From NCBI GenBank assembly GCA_023078685.1, contig JALGAS010000002.1, positions 1,364,001 through 1,428,000 on the forward strand: a stretch of DNA of 64,000 bases, read 5' to 3'. The notes beneath the pieces were generated by a model. The model did no database searches, was not told the origin of the DNA, and worked only from the letters and a program-made list of their open reading frames with translations. This document shows, in pieces, positions 33,000-44,097 of the stretch. A program made the position numbers and the translations under genes. Numbering within the stretch: the first letter of the stretch is position 1; the number at the start of each line of letters is the position of its first letter. Origin of the DNA: Neopestalotiopsis rosae. Taxonomy: Eukaryota; Ascomycota; Sordariomycetes; Amphisphaeriales; Sporocadaceae.

Positions 33000-34107
33000 A
33001 CTCCTCACCAAGTCTAGAAACATTTTACAACAATACAAACAAATGCTGTACATGGATTAGAGAGGGGAAATCTCGGGGGGAAGGGGACGATCTATTAGCT
33101 GAGGGCTGCGACCCTCTTCACGTCCTTGGGTCCGAATTTTGTCCAACGAGTCGCGAAAGAAGAAGGGCAGCAGCGTGGGACGATGAATGTGGGTAGGCCG
33201 ATCCTAAGCCGTACGGAAGTTCGCCTGCTTTGCACTCGGTGGGTAGAGCTCGTGTCCATGTCAAAGGTTTCGGATGTGGCCTAGGACGACTTTTGCGACA
33301 GCCACATTTCCGGTGCTTGGCCTGTAGATGTGGCCCGACGCAGAGTCGATCCGATCCTGGCCAATTACTACCCGACTCATGACCAGGGGTTTGTTATGCC
33401 ATTGTCAAATTAGAATTGCTCAGAGTACAGAGCGTACAGTAGAAGACTGGCTGCTACGTTAAGCCTCTTCTAAGTGACAAGGTAGTAAAATAGACGTCTC
33501 GGGATTGGGTAGTGATTAGCATTATATGCATTTCTCTTGCATTTACACCCGAATATTCTCGTACATCAAAGAAATCAAACCGAAGCAAATCTTCCGTCTT
33601 TTTGAAGGAGCCGTAAACGTGCCAGATCAAGACAGCCTTTAAAGCAAACAAAGTTCATCTCGAGACTTTTGAGCTCGTAGCTAACTAACCTATATGGGAG
33701 ACCTGTGTTCGCAGGACTATAAAAGTTCCACTAATGCCAGGTTCGGTACCAGGACTTACCATCCTGTTCGTACGCCATCCATCAAGTCCGAATCCAGTGA
33801 CGACAACCGTGTCCAATGGGCACCAGGAAATCCTGCACCTGGCTCTTCTGATGACCGTGAGGGCATAGTACCGACAGAGAGCAGCGTTGCCTTATCGTCC
33901 CGGTAATAATGTTAATATTGCGTAATATTAAAAAGAATTTATTATTTTCTATGTATTTCTATTTTCTTGAAAAAGAAAGAAGAAAATAAAAGAATTCAAA
34001 AAGAATCATATTATACAAATTGATTTATATAAATTCAGGCTTATTTCAGTTTTAATAACTTGTATAATTGGTTGAGGTATTGCGTACGATTGTCAAGTCC
34101 TGCGGCT
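33000..34107. other. Intergenic region with AT-rich island
   Basis: About 1.1 kb. The segment 33,905-34,070 is extremely AT-rich (long runs of A, T and AAT) and directly abuts the broken gene that follows. No gene is recognised. Confidence 0.45.
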
Positions 34108-34643
34108 TTACACAATCGGATGGTTTCGAAAGCCCACGATCTGTAGATTGTCATCTCGGACATCGTTCTGTGAGAACTGGGCCTTTTCGAGCTGTATCAG
34201 TGCTTCGGCTTCATAGACCTTGAAACGCTTTTCAGATTGGTACAGAGCCTGGTCCAAGTCCAGTGCCATCTTGGATGTAGGTCTTGAATTCCACCTCTAA
34301 CTTGCTTGGTCGAGTGTCGAGCTTCACGATGATGGGCTGTTCTAGCTGTGCCGTATCGAGGTGAGTGGCCGTTGTAGTGAGGAGCTCGTGTAGTAGCATC
34401 GCTCTAGTATCTCCCTTGGAGGTGTCTGGGCCCAGCTGGTTGGTGACCTGGAGAACCGTCCACATGGGAGTTGCTGCGGTCTTGGTAAAGTGATACAATG
34501 TCTCCACGATACCTGCGGTGCGCTAACAAAGTGGCTTTCCCGGGAAAAACATCTAAGACCTGTTTCTTAAGTATCAAGTTCCCTGTATGAGTGGTTTTAG
34601 CGACATCATGGGTGTCATCTTCACATATCTGAGCAGTAATCAA
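34108..34643 (-). pseudogene. Frame-broken unknown gene
   Basis: Three minus-strand frames in succession read like natural protein. Frame A (34,643 to about 34,520): ITAQICEDDTHDVAKTTHTG. Frame B (34,507 to about 34,250): ATPMWTVLQVTNQLGPDTSK and TRPSKLEVEFKTYIQ. Frame C (from about 34,256 to the stop at 34,108): MALDLDQALYQSEKRFKVYE and ALIQLEKAQFSQND. The B-to-C switch needs only one base: the phrase would continue smoothly from TYIQ into MALDLDQ. No introns fit at either switch. I do not recognise the family. It is either a pseudogene with at least two frameshifts or a gene carrying assembly errors. An adjoining AT-rich island favours decay. Confidence 0.45.
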
Positions 34644-34962
34644 AATAGATGTGCGACCATGTTTAGCAGCTAGGATAATGTTGCCATCACTATCCTGAAG
34701 TGAAAGTCACAAGCCAACAAAAGCGAAATAAGCGAACTGTCCTTTGGTAGGCACGTAAAATATCAGGTTTGAAACGGTCGTTGCTAGATTGGCTGTTTTA
34801 TTGGTCCCGAGTTTCATGACACATGACTACCATATGGATATACCTAGACTGAGTCTGTGTTAATCTGAAAAGAGACCTATGACGTGACGTTCGCCAAGTG
34901 ACATGATGACTCTGTATTCGCAAGGCCAATTCTTGCTAAATCAGATCGACTAATTCATGCAC
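34644..34962. other. Spacer upstream of the broken gene
   Basis: About 320 bases. A minus-strand phrase that seems to continue the broken gene upstream (reading NIILAAKHGRTSILI just above 34,643) suggests that the relic starts a little further right. Otherwise nothing. Confidence 0.35.
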
Positions 34963-36135
34963 TTAAGGATTTTCATACTTGGGTAGAATGTTGTTCCACC
35001 CATCGATACGTTGCTTGTTGAGCTTGCTGGGATCAACGTCGTCGAGCATCTTGGAGTTGAGGGCACGATGAAGCTGTCCGCGGTCATACCATTCGCGCGC
35101 CCCTTCAGGAAGCGCATCTCTCTGCTCATCACTGAGTTTTGATCCCCTGTTCTCAATAGGGGTTGCGCAGTGCTTGCAGAAGCCCTTGTTGAACATGCCG
35201 CGGCCCATCTTGTAATACGTCATGTTCTCCTCGCCTTCGTACGAGACGAGTTCCTTGCGGGGGTAGAACCAGATTGCACCGTACTTTGGGAACATGTCAG
35301 CTTAGTACTTGCTTGCGTGTGTCAATTTCAGGTGGGATCAGGAATACTTACGCGGCCGCAAATACTGCAATTGCACTCAATGACCCGATCATCAAAAGTC
35401 TCGTCCAGTGGCTGTGATCGGACGGCAAGTCGCACGGCTCCGCAATGACAACCGCCAGTGTAAACTTTGGATCCTTCAACTTCGGTGTCGGGGATGGTGC
35501 CAGTAAACTTGGCTGTCTCGTATGGAGTGCCGTATGCAGCACCATCATGGCTTTGGTAGGCACATTAGCATTCAGTTTCGCACATAACAGAAGAGGAACA
35601 GCCATTATGGAGGATTCTTACCTTGTAGTCTCGAGGCTCCAGATGTCAAGGTCCTGGATTGTTCTTGCCTGTTTGCAGTTAATATTCAAGGCCACATCCT
35701 GCTCGAATTGTTGTGGCCGGTATTTTTGTCTACTCACATTCAAAGCGAAAGCTGGCTCCTTATTTTCGCCGGGCTTAGGAGGCTCAAAATAGCCAACGCA
35801 ATACAGAGTCACACCGCATGTTTCACAAGACTAGTAGATGCCATGTGTCAATTCACTATACAAGCTGTTTCTCCTCTTCCCCATAGGCCACTTACCTTGT
35901 AATGCATGCCCTTTTTGCCAAAGGTGTAGTCGGTGAGACCACCTTCGTCTCCCTTGACCCAGACAATATCACGGTGTGTACCATAGATCCAGAGCATTCC
36001 CTTTTTGCTGCACGAGCTGCAGTTACAGCTGCCGAGAGACTTGATTTCGGGGACCGTGATCTCAAAGACGTTGGCCTTGCAGTGGCAGTTGCCTCTGTAG
36101 GTACGTGTGGGAGCAGCGGCGGTTTGGTCTGCCAT
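34963..36135 (-). CDS. Tandem GFA-domain zinc protein (glutathione-dependent formaldehyde-activating enzyme-like)
   Basis: Predicted cytosolic CENP-V/GFA-family zinc protein with two complete domains. Five minus-strand exons: 36135-35896, 35830-35738, 35668-35622, 35550-35352, 35283-34963; introns of 65-71 nt, all GT-AG; 299 residues. Domain 1: YRGNCHCKANVFEITVPEIK, CNCSSCSKKGMLWIY, then SCETCGVTLYCVGYFEPPKP. Domain 2: YTGGCHCGAVRLAVRSQPLD, IECNCSICGRYGAIWFYP, then NKGFCKHCATPIENRG. Each domain therefore keeps the CxC, CxxC and second CxxC ligand sets. Single-domain members are about 130-190 residues, so this is a duplication within one gene. Family members bind glutathione adducts, but the true reaction is often unknown. 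Divergent from CEF1. Confidence 0.9.
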
Positions 36136-37563
36136 TGTGGTAGGAGGAATACCGGAAACTTCGGGCGTTATGTACTATATTGTTGCTAATGAATGAAATA
36201 CTCTGGGTTTGACGGGTAGATATGTTGGCAGCTTTGTAGATGTGATTGGGAAAAGAAGACGGTGAGAAGGTTGTAGTCAGTCAGCAATGGGCCAGCCTAT
36301 ATTATACTACTCCAACTGCTATCACTAATAAATCCGATCCTACAGACAGTCTAAGTTTTATGGTTCCGCCCCGGCTGAAACATGTCTGCCTGTTGGCCTG
36401 ATGGAGCATAATCAAAGAGGAAAAAGGAAAACTACATACTGCGATCCACTTTTCCAGTTGTCCGATCGAAATGTCCGTCTATCAACTATTGGCCAATGCA
36501 ACCTACACTCCATACAAGAGGGGAAGGCAAGGGATTGCGAGGAACACGGAATGATCGACGCGGTCTCCAATTGCAGAGCGGTCAATCTACGCGACGGAAG
36601 CTTACACAATACTGCCACGGTATCAGGTGACTCATATGGCCAGACGAGACAGGGTCCCGAATCCTCCCTTGTGCTGGCTTGGGGTGCATCCTTGATAAGA
36701 AAAGTTGCATCGTGGCGCCAATAGTAAGGGAGAGAGCTAATATAGCTGAAAAGAAGCGGTCTTGCTGCTGCCTAAATGTTGGAGATTATGCTTAGGGCTG
36801 ATCGATAGATTTTGGTTCATGTTCATGACAAGCATGACTAACCGTATGGGAGAGAATAGAGTCAAAGGAATGTCAGTTACTTCCCAAGTTCTGACTGGTT
36901 TTGGGCGTTGCATTTTCTCATCAACTTTCGCATGACAAATTGTTGACTTAGCAATATATGTGTTTCAATTTTGACCGAGCAGTAAATCAAAGTTCCGCTA
37001 TAAAATTGTTTACTTAGAATGTGCCGTTCAAATGAGTTGCGCTTGTACACAGCGACAATACGGACAAGCACCTATGGTAGTACAAACTTGTGTTTAGACT
37101 CCAGAGCTCTCAGCCAGCTCAAGTTGGTGCTCAGTCGACGGCACGGCATGAGGCAAGTGTCCAGGCGTCAATTCTGTATCAAACAACAGCATATTGAAAT
37201 CTGAGTTCAATTGTAGTTATTCAGTCTTTGATACTTTATATTATTCATTGTCTTCGTGCGTGCTTTTTGGGACATACCTCGTCCGTAATCCCTTTGCTTT
37301 AATTGAGCTGAATCTCAACTGTACATGTAAGCCTCGAGGCTCACAGCGGTTCCCCGCAGAAGCTCGAGCCACAAGCACTAGCCACCTTTTCTGACTGGTC
37401 GCGCCACAACGCGACAGCCCGATACCCAGACTTTCAATCAGCGTCGCATCAAGCTTGTTCTTAGCATTCATCTTTTTCTGAGTGACGACAATCCTGCAAT
37501 TGCTGCCTGTCTTGCAGCGTCCGCCATTCCCAAGTACCATTTCTCCGCCCAGATAATTTCGAG
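36136..37563. other. Divergent intergenic region before CEF1
   Basis: About 1.4 kb of promoter space between the GFA gene (-) and CEF1 (+). The middle (36,770-37,010) is AT-rich. Only short motif-free frames. Confidence 0.5.
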
Positions 37564-39861
37564 ATGCCGGTCGTCAAGGGAGGAGTTTGGACAAACGCCG
37601 AGGATGAAATCCTCAAGGCGTCCGTCTCAAAATATGGACTTCATCAGTGGGCGCGTGTATCGTCGCTGCTGCAGCGCAAGACACCAAAGCAATGCAAGGC
37701 CAGATGGAACGAATGGCTAGACCCGAGCATCAGGAAGATCGAATGGAGCAAGGAAGAGGATGAGAAGCTGCTGCATCTGGCCAAGCTGATGCCGACACAA
37801 TGGCGTACCATCGCCCCTTTGGTCGGTCGCACGGCGAACCAGTGTCTTGAACGATACCAGAAGCTCTTGGATGAGGCCGAGCAGCGTGAAGCTAGCGCAC
37901 TCGGTTTGATGGGCCCTGATGGTGGCGAGACCCAAGCACCCACTGCCGACGATGTACGACGACTACGACCTGGCGAAGTCGACCCGAACCCCGAGAGCAA
38001 GCCCGCAAAGCCCGATACGATCGATCTCGACGAAGATGAAAAGGAAATGTTGAGCGAGGCACGAGCTCGTCTCGCCAACACACAGGGAAAGAAGGCGAAA
38101 CGGAAGGCTAGAGAGCGCCAACAAGAGGAGTCGAGGCGTCTAGCGACTCTGCAGAAGCGCCGCGAGCTCAAGACAGCCGGTATCAACATCAAGGTCATTA
38201 CCCGGAAGAAGGGTCAAATGGACTACAATGCCGATATTCCATTCGAAAAGGCACCGGCAGCTGGCTTCCACGACACTACGGAAGAACAACACTTAAACGA
38301 ACGGGAACGCGCCGCATTTGATCCTCGGAAGCAGCAACTTGCCAACAAGCGAAAAGGCGAACAGGATGATGACGGAGAGAGGAAGAAGCGCAAGAATGAA
38401 AGTGGTGGCAACTCGGCTTCGACACAGGCTGCTATGAAGGCTGGCCAGCTGCAAAAGATTCGTGAGGCTGAACAGAGCAGTAAGCGGCGTGCACTGAACC
38501 TACCGGCACCTCAAGTCAGCGAGGGCGAGCTTGAGGAGATTGTCAAGATGGGTATGATGGGCGAACGCGCCAATCTGGTTGCCCAATCTAGTGACAATGA
38601 TGCCACAAGAGGACTCGTCAACTCTTACTCTACCATCACTTCTCAGACTCCCATCAGAACGCCCATGGCACCGGCCCAGGAAGATCACATTGCCAACGAA
38701 ATCCGCAATATCAAGGCCTTGACAAATAACGAGTCAGTATTGCTAGGAGGCGAGAATGCCGACTTGCACGAGGGATCTGCCTCGACTGGTTTCGACGGTG
38801 TTACTCCACGCAGACAGGTCGTTGCTACACCAAACCCTCTGGCCACCCCTCTGAGAAATGGTGCGGGTGGCGTTGGAGCAACACCAGGAAGAGTTGGACA
38901 GACACCCCTGAGGACACCACGGGACAGCATGGCTCTCAATGCCAACGGCGGCATGGCTTTAAGTCTGGGTTCGCGACTCAAGCAAGGGCTCGCATCTTTG
39001 CCGAAGCCGAAAGAGACTGACTGGGAACTGGAGGCCCCAGAGGAGGAGATGGAAATGGTCGTGGCGGAAGAATTGGCCGAGGATGCAGAGGAAAGAGATC
39101 GTCGCGAGCGGGAGTTCAGAGAGGCCCAAGAAGCTTTGGAACGCAAGCGGCGCACACAAGTCATGCAAAAAGAGCTTCCACGTCCGGATACTCTAGACAT
39201 TGAAGCACTCATGAAGGAAGCCTCTCTTGTCGAAGACCCGATAGAAGCATTAATTGCCAGAGAAGCCGCCCTTCTTATTGCAAACGATGCCGCCAGATAC
39301 CCTCTCCCAGGCTCGAGTATCAAGGGCAAACCCGCTCGCCTCGCCCAGCTCGAGGATGCAGCATTGGCAGAAGCTCGACTCAAGATCCTCATGGAGACCA
39401 AGGACAAGCCCAAATCGGAAGATGTCTCGGCTGTCTTTGAGCGGGAGAACTGCAGTGCCATTATGCTAGGACTTGGCTGCTACGTGGATGATGACGAAGA
39501 GGAGCAGGCTGTCGCTATGCAGAACGCCTACGAGGCAGTACAGGCTTCTACCATGTCGACAGTAGAGAAGTGCGCAAAACTCGAAAAGCGACTCACGGTC
39601 CATCTTGGAGGTTACCAGCATAGAGCCAAGACGCTTCGCCAGAAAATGAATGAGGCCTTGGAGGCCCTCGAAAAGGCACGATATGCACTGAGTGGCTTCC
39701 AGTCCTTGGGCATCTCGGAGGAAATCGCAGCCAAGAGCCGACTGGATGCTCTTCGCGAGGAAGTTGCTTATGTTAGCCGCAGAGAGCGCGAGGCTCAAAA
39801 TATGTACAAAGAGACGAGGGAAGAGCTCGAGGCACTTGGTGGAGTTAACGGGTATCACTGA
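37564..39861 (+). CDS. CEF1: Pre-mRNA splicing factor Cef1/Cdc5 (Myb-type, NineTeen complex)
   Basis: Essential subunit of the Prp19/NineTeen complex that stabilises the activated spliceosome. Intronless, 765 residues, typical for filamentous fungi. The two Myb repeats fill the first ~105 residues: [20 protein letters not shown] with [20 protein letters not shown], and [20 protein letters not shown] with [17 protein letters not shown]. The Myb_Cef domain follows: [20 protein letters not shown], then [20 protein letters not shown] and [19 protein letters not shown]. The middle has many TP phosphorylation-like sites ([20 protein letters not shown], about residue 420), as in Cdc5L. The C-terminus is helical and coiled. 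The start MPVVKGGVW is the invariant family start. Nuclear. Confidence 0.97.
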   Translation: MPVVKGGVWTNAEDEILKASVSKYGLHQWARVSSLLQRKTPKQCKARWNEWLDPSIRKIEWSKEEDEKLLHLAKLMPTQWRTIAPLVGRTANQCLERYQKLLDEAEQREASALGLMGPDGGETQAPTADDVRRLRPGEVDPNPESKPAKPDTIDLDEDEKEMLSEARARLANTQGKKAKRKARERQQEESRRLATLQKRRELKTAGINIKVITRKKGQMDYNADIPFEKAPAAGFHDTTEEQHLNERERAAFDPRKQQLANKRKGEQDDDGERKKRKNESGGNSASTQAAMKAGQLQKIREAEQSSKRRALNLPAPQVSEGELEEIVKMGMMGERANLVAQSSDNDATRGLVNSYSTITSQTPIRTPMAPAQEDHIANEIRNIKALTNNESVLLGGENADLHEGSASTGFDGVTPRRQVVATPNPLATPLRNGAGGVGATPGRVGQTPLRTPRDSMALNANGGMALSLGSRLKQGLASLPKPKETDWELEAPEEEMEMVVAEELAEDAEERDRREREFREAQEALERKRRTQVMQKELPRPDTLDIEALMKEASLVEDPIEALIAREAALLIANDAARYPLPGSSIKGKPARLAQLEDAALAEARLKILMETKDKPKSEDVSAVFERENCSAIMLGLGCYVDDDEEEQAVAMQNAYEAVQASTMSTVEKCAKLEKRLTVHLGGYQHRAKTLRQKMNEALEALEKARYALSGFQSLGISEEIAAKSRLDALREEVAYVSRREREAQNMYKETREELEALGGVNGYH

Positions 39862-40304
39862 TTGCATTTCATGGGAAAGGCTTGTCATTTTGGTAGCTGC
39901 GTATTGTAAGGAAAGATTGTATACCCAGAGCGCCGAAAAAGGTTAATGGAACAAAATGGTAATATTCCTCTTTGGAACAGGAACTCACTCATAGTGATAC
40001 AGCACACATACCAAAAAGACGTGATTATATGTAAATCAGCTGCCCCCTATTCACCAATTTGAAAGTCCTAGTCTGGACAAGTGTAGTTATTGATCTTCGA
40101 TCCTCGTCGCCATCTGTGTCAATTCCAAGATCCTTCGTCATTCTTCAATGGTATCCATGATATATGAAAAGATAACTCCTAAATGCAGTGCCAAACAACC
40201 ATGATGAGATGAAGTGATATCCAAGACTTGATCCAATATATGCAATTCGTTGTTTCCAAAAGTGTCTTCAACAGGCTCAAACGGAGCCCTTATCCAGCTC
40301 TTTC
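39862..40304. other. Convergent 3' spacer
   Basis: About 440 bases between CEF1 (+) and the MFS transporter (-). AT-rich, no gene seen. Confidence 0.55.
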
Positions 40305-42875
40305 TCAACGCCTCTTCCCACCCAAATTGGGCAGGCGAACAGGGTAAATCAGCAAGCAGCTGAGGAGAGCGAGGCCGACGCAGCAGAGAAACGTGAGGCG
40401 CAGGGCGTCCTCATAGCTGCGCACCACCTGCTCCAGCACCTCGCCCTCGAGCCGGCTGACCTCCTCGACGCTCTCGCGCACCCTGGCAATGACGGCGTCC
40501 TTCCACGCGGCGCCGTGCTCGCCTCCGTCGGTCGAAATATACCGCTGCAGGTACACGACGAGGGCGTTTTGCATGACGAGCGACGAGCACGCCACGCCCA
40601 GCACGGCGCCCAGGGCGCGCCACAGCATGAGGGTGCTCGAGACGACGGCCTGCTCGCGCTGCTCGCTAGCGGCCAGGACGGCGAGGAAGGCACCGGGGAA
40701 GTGGAAGCCCTGTCCCGCGGACGCGGGCATCAGGCACAGCAGGTAGGCCCACCAGGGCCAGTCGCGCTGCATGGAGCTCAGCACGCAGGTGCCGAGCAGG
40801 GTCAGGGTGCTGCCGAGCACCAAGGGCCACTTGAGCCGCTTGGTCCAGGTGATGAGCAGGCCCGTCGCGGTGCCAAAGGTGGCGCCCGTGACCTGGGGCA
40901 CGATGAGGCGCAGGCCGGATTCCGTGGCGCTGGTGAGGAGGACGGTTTGGAAGTAGAGCGGACTGTGAAAGTAAGTATATAGAATAGCATCAGGGTAAAT
41001 GTAGAGACAGGTAAAGAAGTCCGCAGCACATCATGGCTCTCTTGGGGTACACGACAAACTTACACATTAAAGAGAATGGCATTGAGAAGGACGGCGCCGA
41101 CAAAGTTTGAAAAGATGATGTTGGCTCGCGGAGAGCTAGAGAGCAGTGTTAACGGCATGACGGGCCGCTTGGCTCTGCGCTCTGCCCATAGACATGTCGG
41201 GAAGCAGACGGCGAACAAGACGAGCGACGCAATGATGAAAGGGTGAGACCAAGGTAGGACGTTTCCTCCTAGATTCTGTGTGGACGGGTGTCAGTGTATT
41301 CTGATTGAGATATCGTGATTGTGTAACAAGTTCCACTTACAAGACCCAGGATCAAAAACGTGGTGGAGGCAGTCAAGAGAAAAGAACCCTTAAAGTCAAA
41401 GGCCCTCATAGCCTCCATAAAGGTTTCCCGCTTGCCAACCAGGCCAAGATCGTTGGGGACCAGGGTGATGACGCCAACGAGACACAGGAGGATGGCCGGC
41501 ACTTGGACACCAAACTCCCATCGCCAGCCCAGCGTGTCGGCCATGAGCCCGCCCAGGGCGGCGCCGGCGGCGGATGCCAGTCCAAATACAACGTTGATGT
41601 AGCTCTGGTAGTTACCTCGTCGTCTGATTGTTTCACTGATCAGTCTCCGAGAAATAAAAATTTACAGAAAGAATAAGAACTTACTCAATAGGCACCAAGT
41701 CGCTAATGATGATTGTTCCCAATGCCATGACTCCACCGGCACCAATGCCGCAGAAAGCCCTCGCAATAATGAAGCTGGTCATGCTGTTGGCAAGACCACA
41801 CCACGTCGTTGCCAGAGCGAATATGATTGTCGAGGCTATATAGGGAGGCTTCCGGCCGATTGACTAAGGAACAGTTGGTCAGCATTCCGGTTCTGAGAAG
41901 TTCTTGGTTAGTGGCTAAGGAGCATCCACTCGAGTGGTTCGAGTCAAACCCCGACTCCAAAGAAAGGTGAACACTGAGGCCACGATATATATTGTACTTT
42001 GCAACACTCACTGGTTTATATAATTAGCCTTCCATTACTGGGTAAGAGTTTCCTAGGGAAGTTTGTCTTGGTTTGGAATGACTTACCATCACTTAATCGT
42101 CCCAAAAGGGGCTGAAATGATGTACTTGTGAGCAGGAACGCGGTTGAAAGCCATGAGGCACTGTTTGAAGAACGAAAGTAGGATGTGATGCTGCATTGCA
42201 GATTTGGTTAGCTTGTAGTCCTGTCCAAAATATGACCAGTCTGTGAAAGCTCTTGATTGGTCAAGGCAGAACCGAGCTCTTGCTTCATATCATACGAGAT
42301 TTCATCCCGTATAGTTGTCCCTGAGCACACTCATAAGAACGGGGCCACAGTACTTACACAGGATGCGAAGAAGCCATGATAGTACCATCAAAAATGGACA
42401 GAAAACTCCCCAGCATAATGGCGGCAAAGATCGTGAGAAAGCGCCGGAAATCGGTATTGATCAGCCACTCCCTCCGAGGCTTGTCGACGCCGAGAAGCGG
42501 TGCAGCACCTTGGCCGCCCTCCTCGACATCGTAGCCAGGGGTTTCAGGCAGCAAGTCGTCATCGTCATCGTCTCCTTCTCGTGCAACTCGACTCGGCCTC
42601 CGCTGGCGGTGGGCAATCATGACGCCCTCGGGGGCCTCGGGGGCCAGGCCGACGGCGCTGGAGATGGACGCCGTCCGCGCGAGGAGGAGCTCCGATTCGC
42701 GTTCGTCGAGCTCGTCCTCGATCTCGTCGTCGGACTCGGTCTCGTGACCGCCGCCGCCGTCATAGCGCCGGTTCCCCGCTGCTGATGTGAGGAGCGCCGT
42801 TTGTTCATGTGCAGAAGCGGCAGCGGCAATCATGCTGTCTTGTGCAGCAGTATCTGCGGCTGGTTCTCCACTCAT
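40305..42875 (-). CDS. 14-TM MFS transporter, Vba/Fnx1 vacuolar amino-acid type
   Basis: Predicted vacuolar or plasma-membrane MFS exporter resembling basic amino-acid transporters of the Vba/Fnx1 branch. Minus-strand exons: 42875-42358, 42190-42087, 41863-41685, 41623-41341, 41275-41064, 40962-40305, about 650 residues. A long acidic N-tail (about 140 residues) precedes TM1 (FLTIFAAIMLGSFLSIFDGT). Motif A is split by the second intron: QPLLGRLSD, then GRKPPYI. Then ARAFCGIGAGGVMALGTII, then PIERRGNYQSYINVVFGLAS and GWRWEFGVQVPAILLCLVG. The exons sum to one base too many: at the 42,087/41,863 junction the frame closes only with a non-GT donor, a 5-nt micro-exon, or a one-base insertion. All other junctions fit. 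The gene is either spliced unusually or slightly broken. Confidence 0.82.
41912..41957 (+). other. Pol III box-like cluster inside an MFS intron
   Basis: On the strand opposite the transporter, a perfect A-box match TGGCTAAGGAG (41,912-41,922) is followed by the 12-nt palindrome CCACTCGAGTGG (41,926-41,937). A B-box match GGTTCGAGTC follows (41,936-41,945), with a GAGTC/GACTC hairpin (41,941-41,957). The spacing between boxes is about 13 nt, too short for a working tRNA, and no acceptor stem is seen. It could be a worn tRNA-derived fragment or chance. Confidence 0.25.
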
Positions 42876-44097
42876 GATGGTGAAAGCTTATATAGTTGGT
42901 TGCAGAGAAACTATGGAAAACCAAGACCGAGAACTTGAAATGAACTTGTTTCCTCCCCGCTTGTTCTTTTCGGCAAGAAAACAAAGAATAAATTCGATCC
43001 TACAACCAAGCAAGGGGGGAATCTTTTCCTCTTCCTTGATTATGCAGGTCAGATCACCAAGCGAAGCAGTAACCACGGGCGACAAGTAACCATGGGCGAC
43101 GAACGAGGAGTTCGTCCGTCTAGGTCTAGGTGAGTCAGTCCAGTTCGAAGCAATCCGTTTTTCTAAGATTGCTAAACGGCTTCTTCTCTTGCGCAACCCT
43201 GGGCGAATAGGTTGACGCTAAGATCTCACTGAAACCACCAAAAAGCTCAGCACATGCAACTATTACTGGAGCGATCTATGAAACCCAAATTTCCCCGTAT
43301 CGTGGTTGAGAGATCCTAAGGAAAGCCTTATGACGTGAGTCTCGCTCGGTGGTTTATAAAGAGTTGCGAACGCGGGGCCGGATGTTGCCCTAGGCCTGGG
43401 CTGCCTAGAGGGGCAAGAAAAAAAAAGAAATGCGCCGTTGCCGTCCGACTCCGCACCGAGTACCGGCACAGGAAGCACACAACCAATAGAAATGAAAGGA
43501 ATACAGGTCACGCAGCTCCGACAGTACAAACACTTGCCAAATTGGAGGCTGGAATCGACTGTGATAGGAATTCAAAATCCGAGAATTTCCAGTCATTTGT
43601 AAAAAGTGGGTAGGCAAGAATCTCACGATAGAATTGTCTATAATGCTAGTTATAGAACCCACACATATGCAATCTTATCGATCTCGTGATATGGCGCAAT
43701 GCCGGGCTCGCTCACATTTACACAGTAGAAAGCTCTGCACCAGGAACACTTATGTAAGTAGTACAGAGTACTATCATAATCTGATCATCTGATCAGAGTT
43801 TGTGAGGGAAAATTCTAGTGTATATAAAGTGTCCCAAACGCTTTTCTTAATTCAGGCGAGCACAAGTGCTTCCAGAATGAATGCTCCATAACTCGACGCA
43901 AACGCTTACCATGCCTCCATGGACTATACTTTCGCTCCAATGCTAAACCTCCATGTAAATGCATGCAAATACAACCGCCATGAACTCGAAAACTAAACGG
44001 AATGATACGGCAGGCACCGGATCTTGGTATTTCCATTTGAGTCGTTACACATCAGATCAATAAAGAATCCGATCATTCGTACAAGCCAACAATCTCG
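42876..44097. other. Intergenic region
   Basis: About 1.2 kb between the MFS promoter and the 3' end of the hexokinase-like gene. Short motif-free frames on both strands. No repeat is recognised. Confidence 0.5.
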
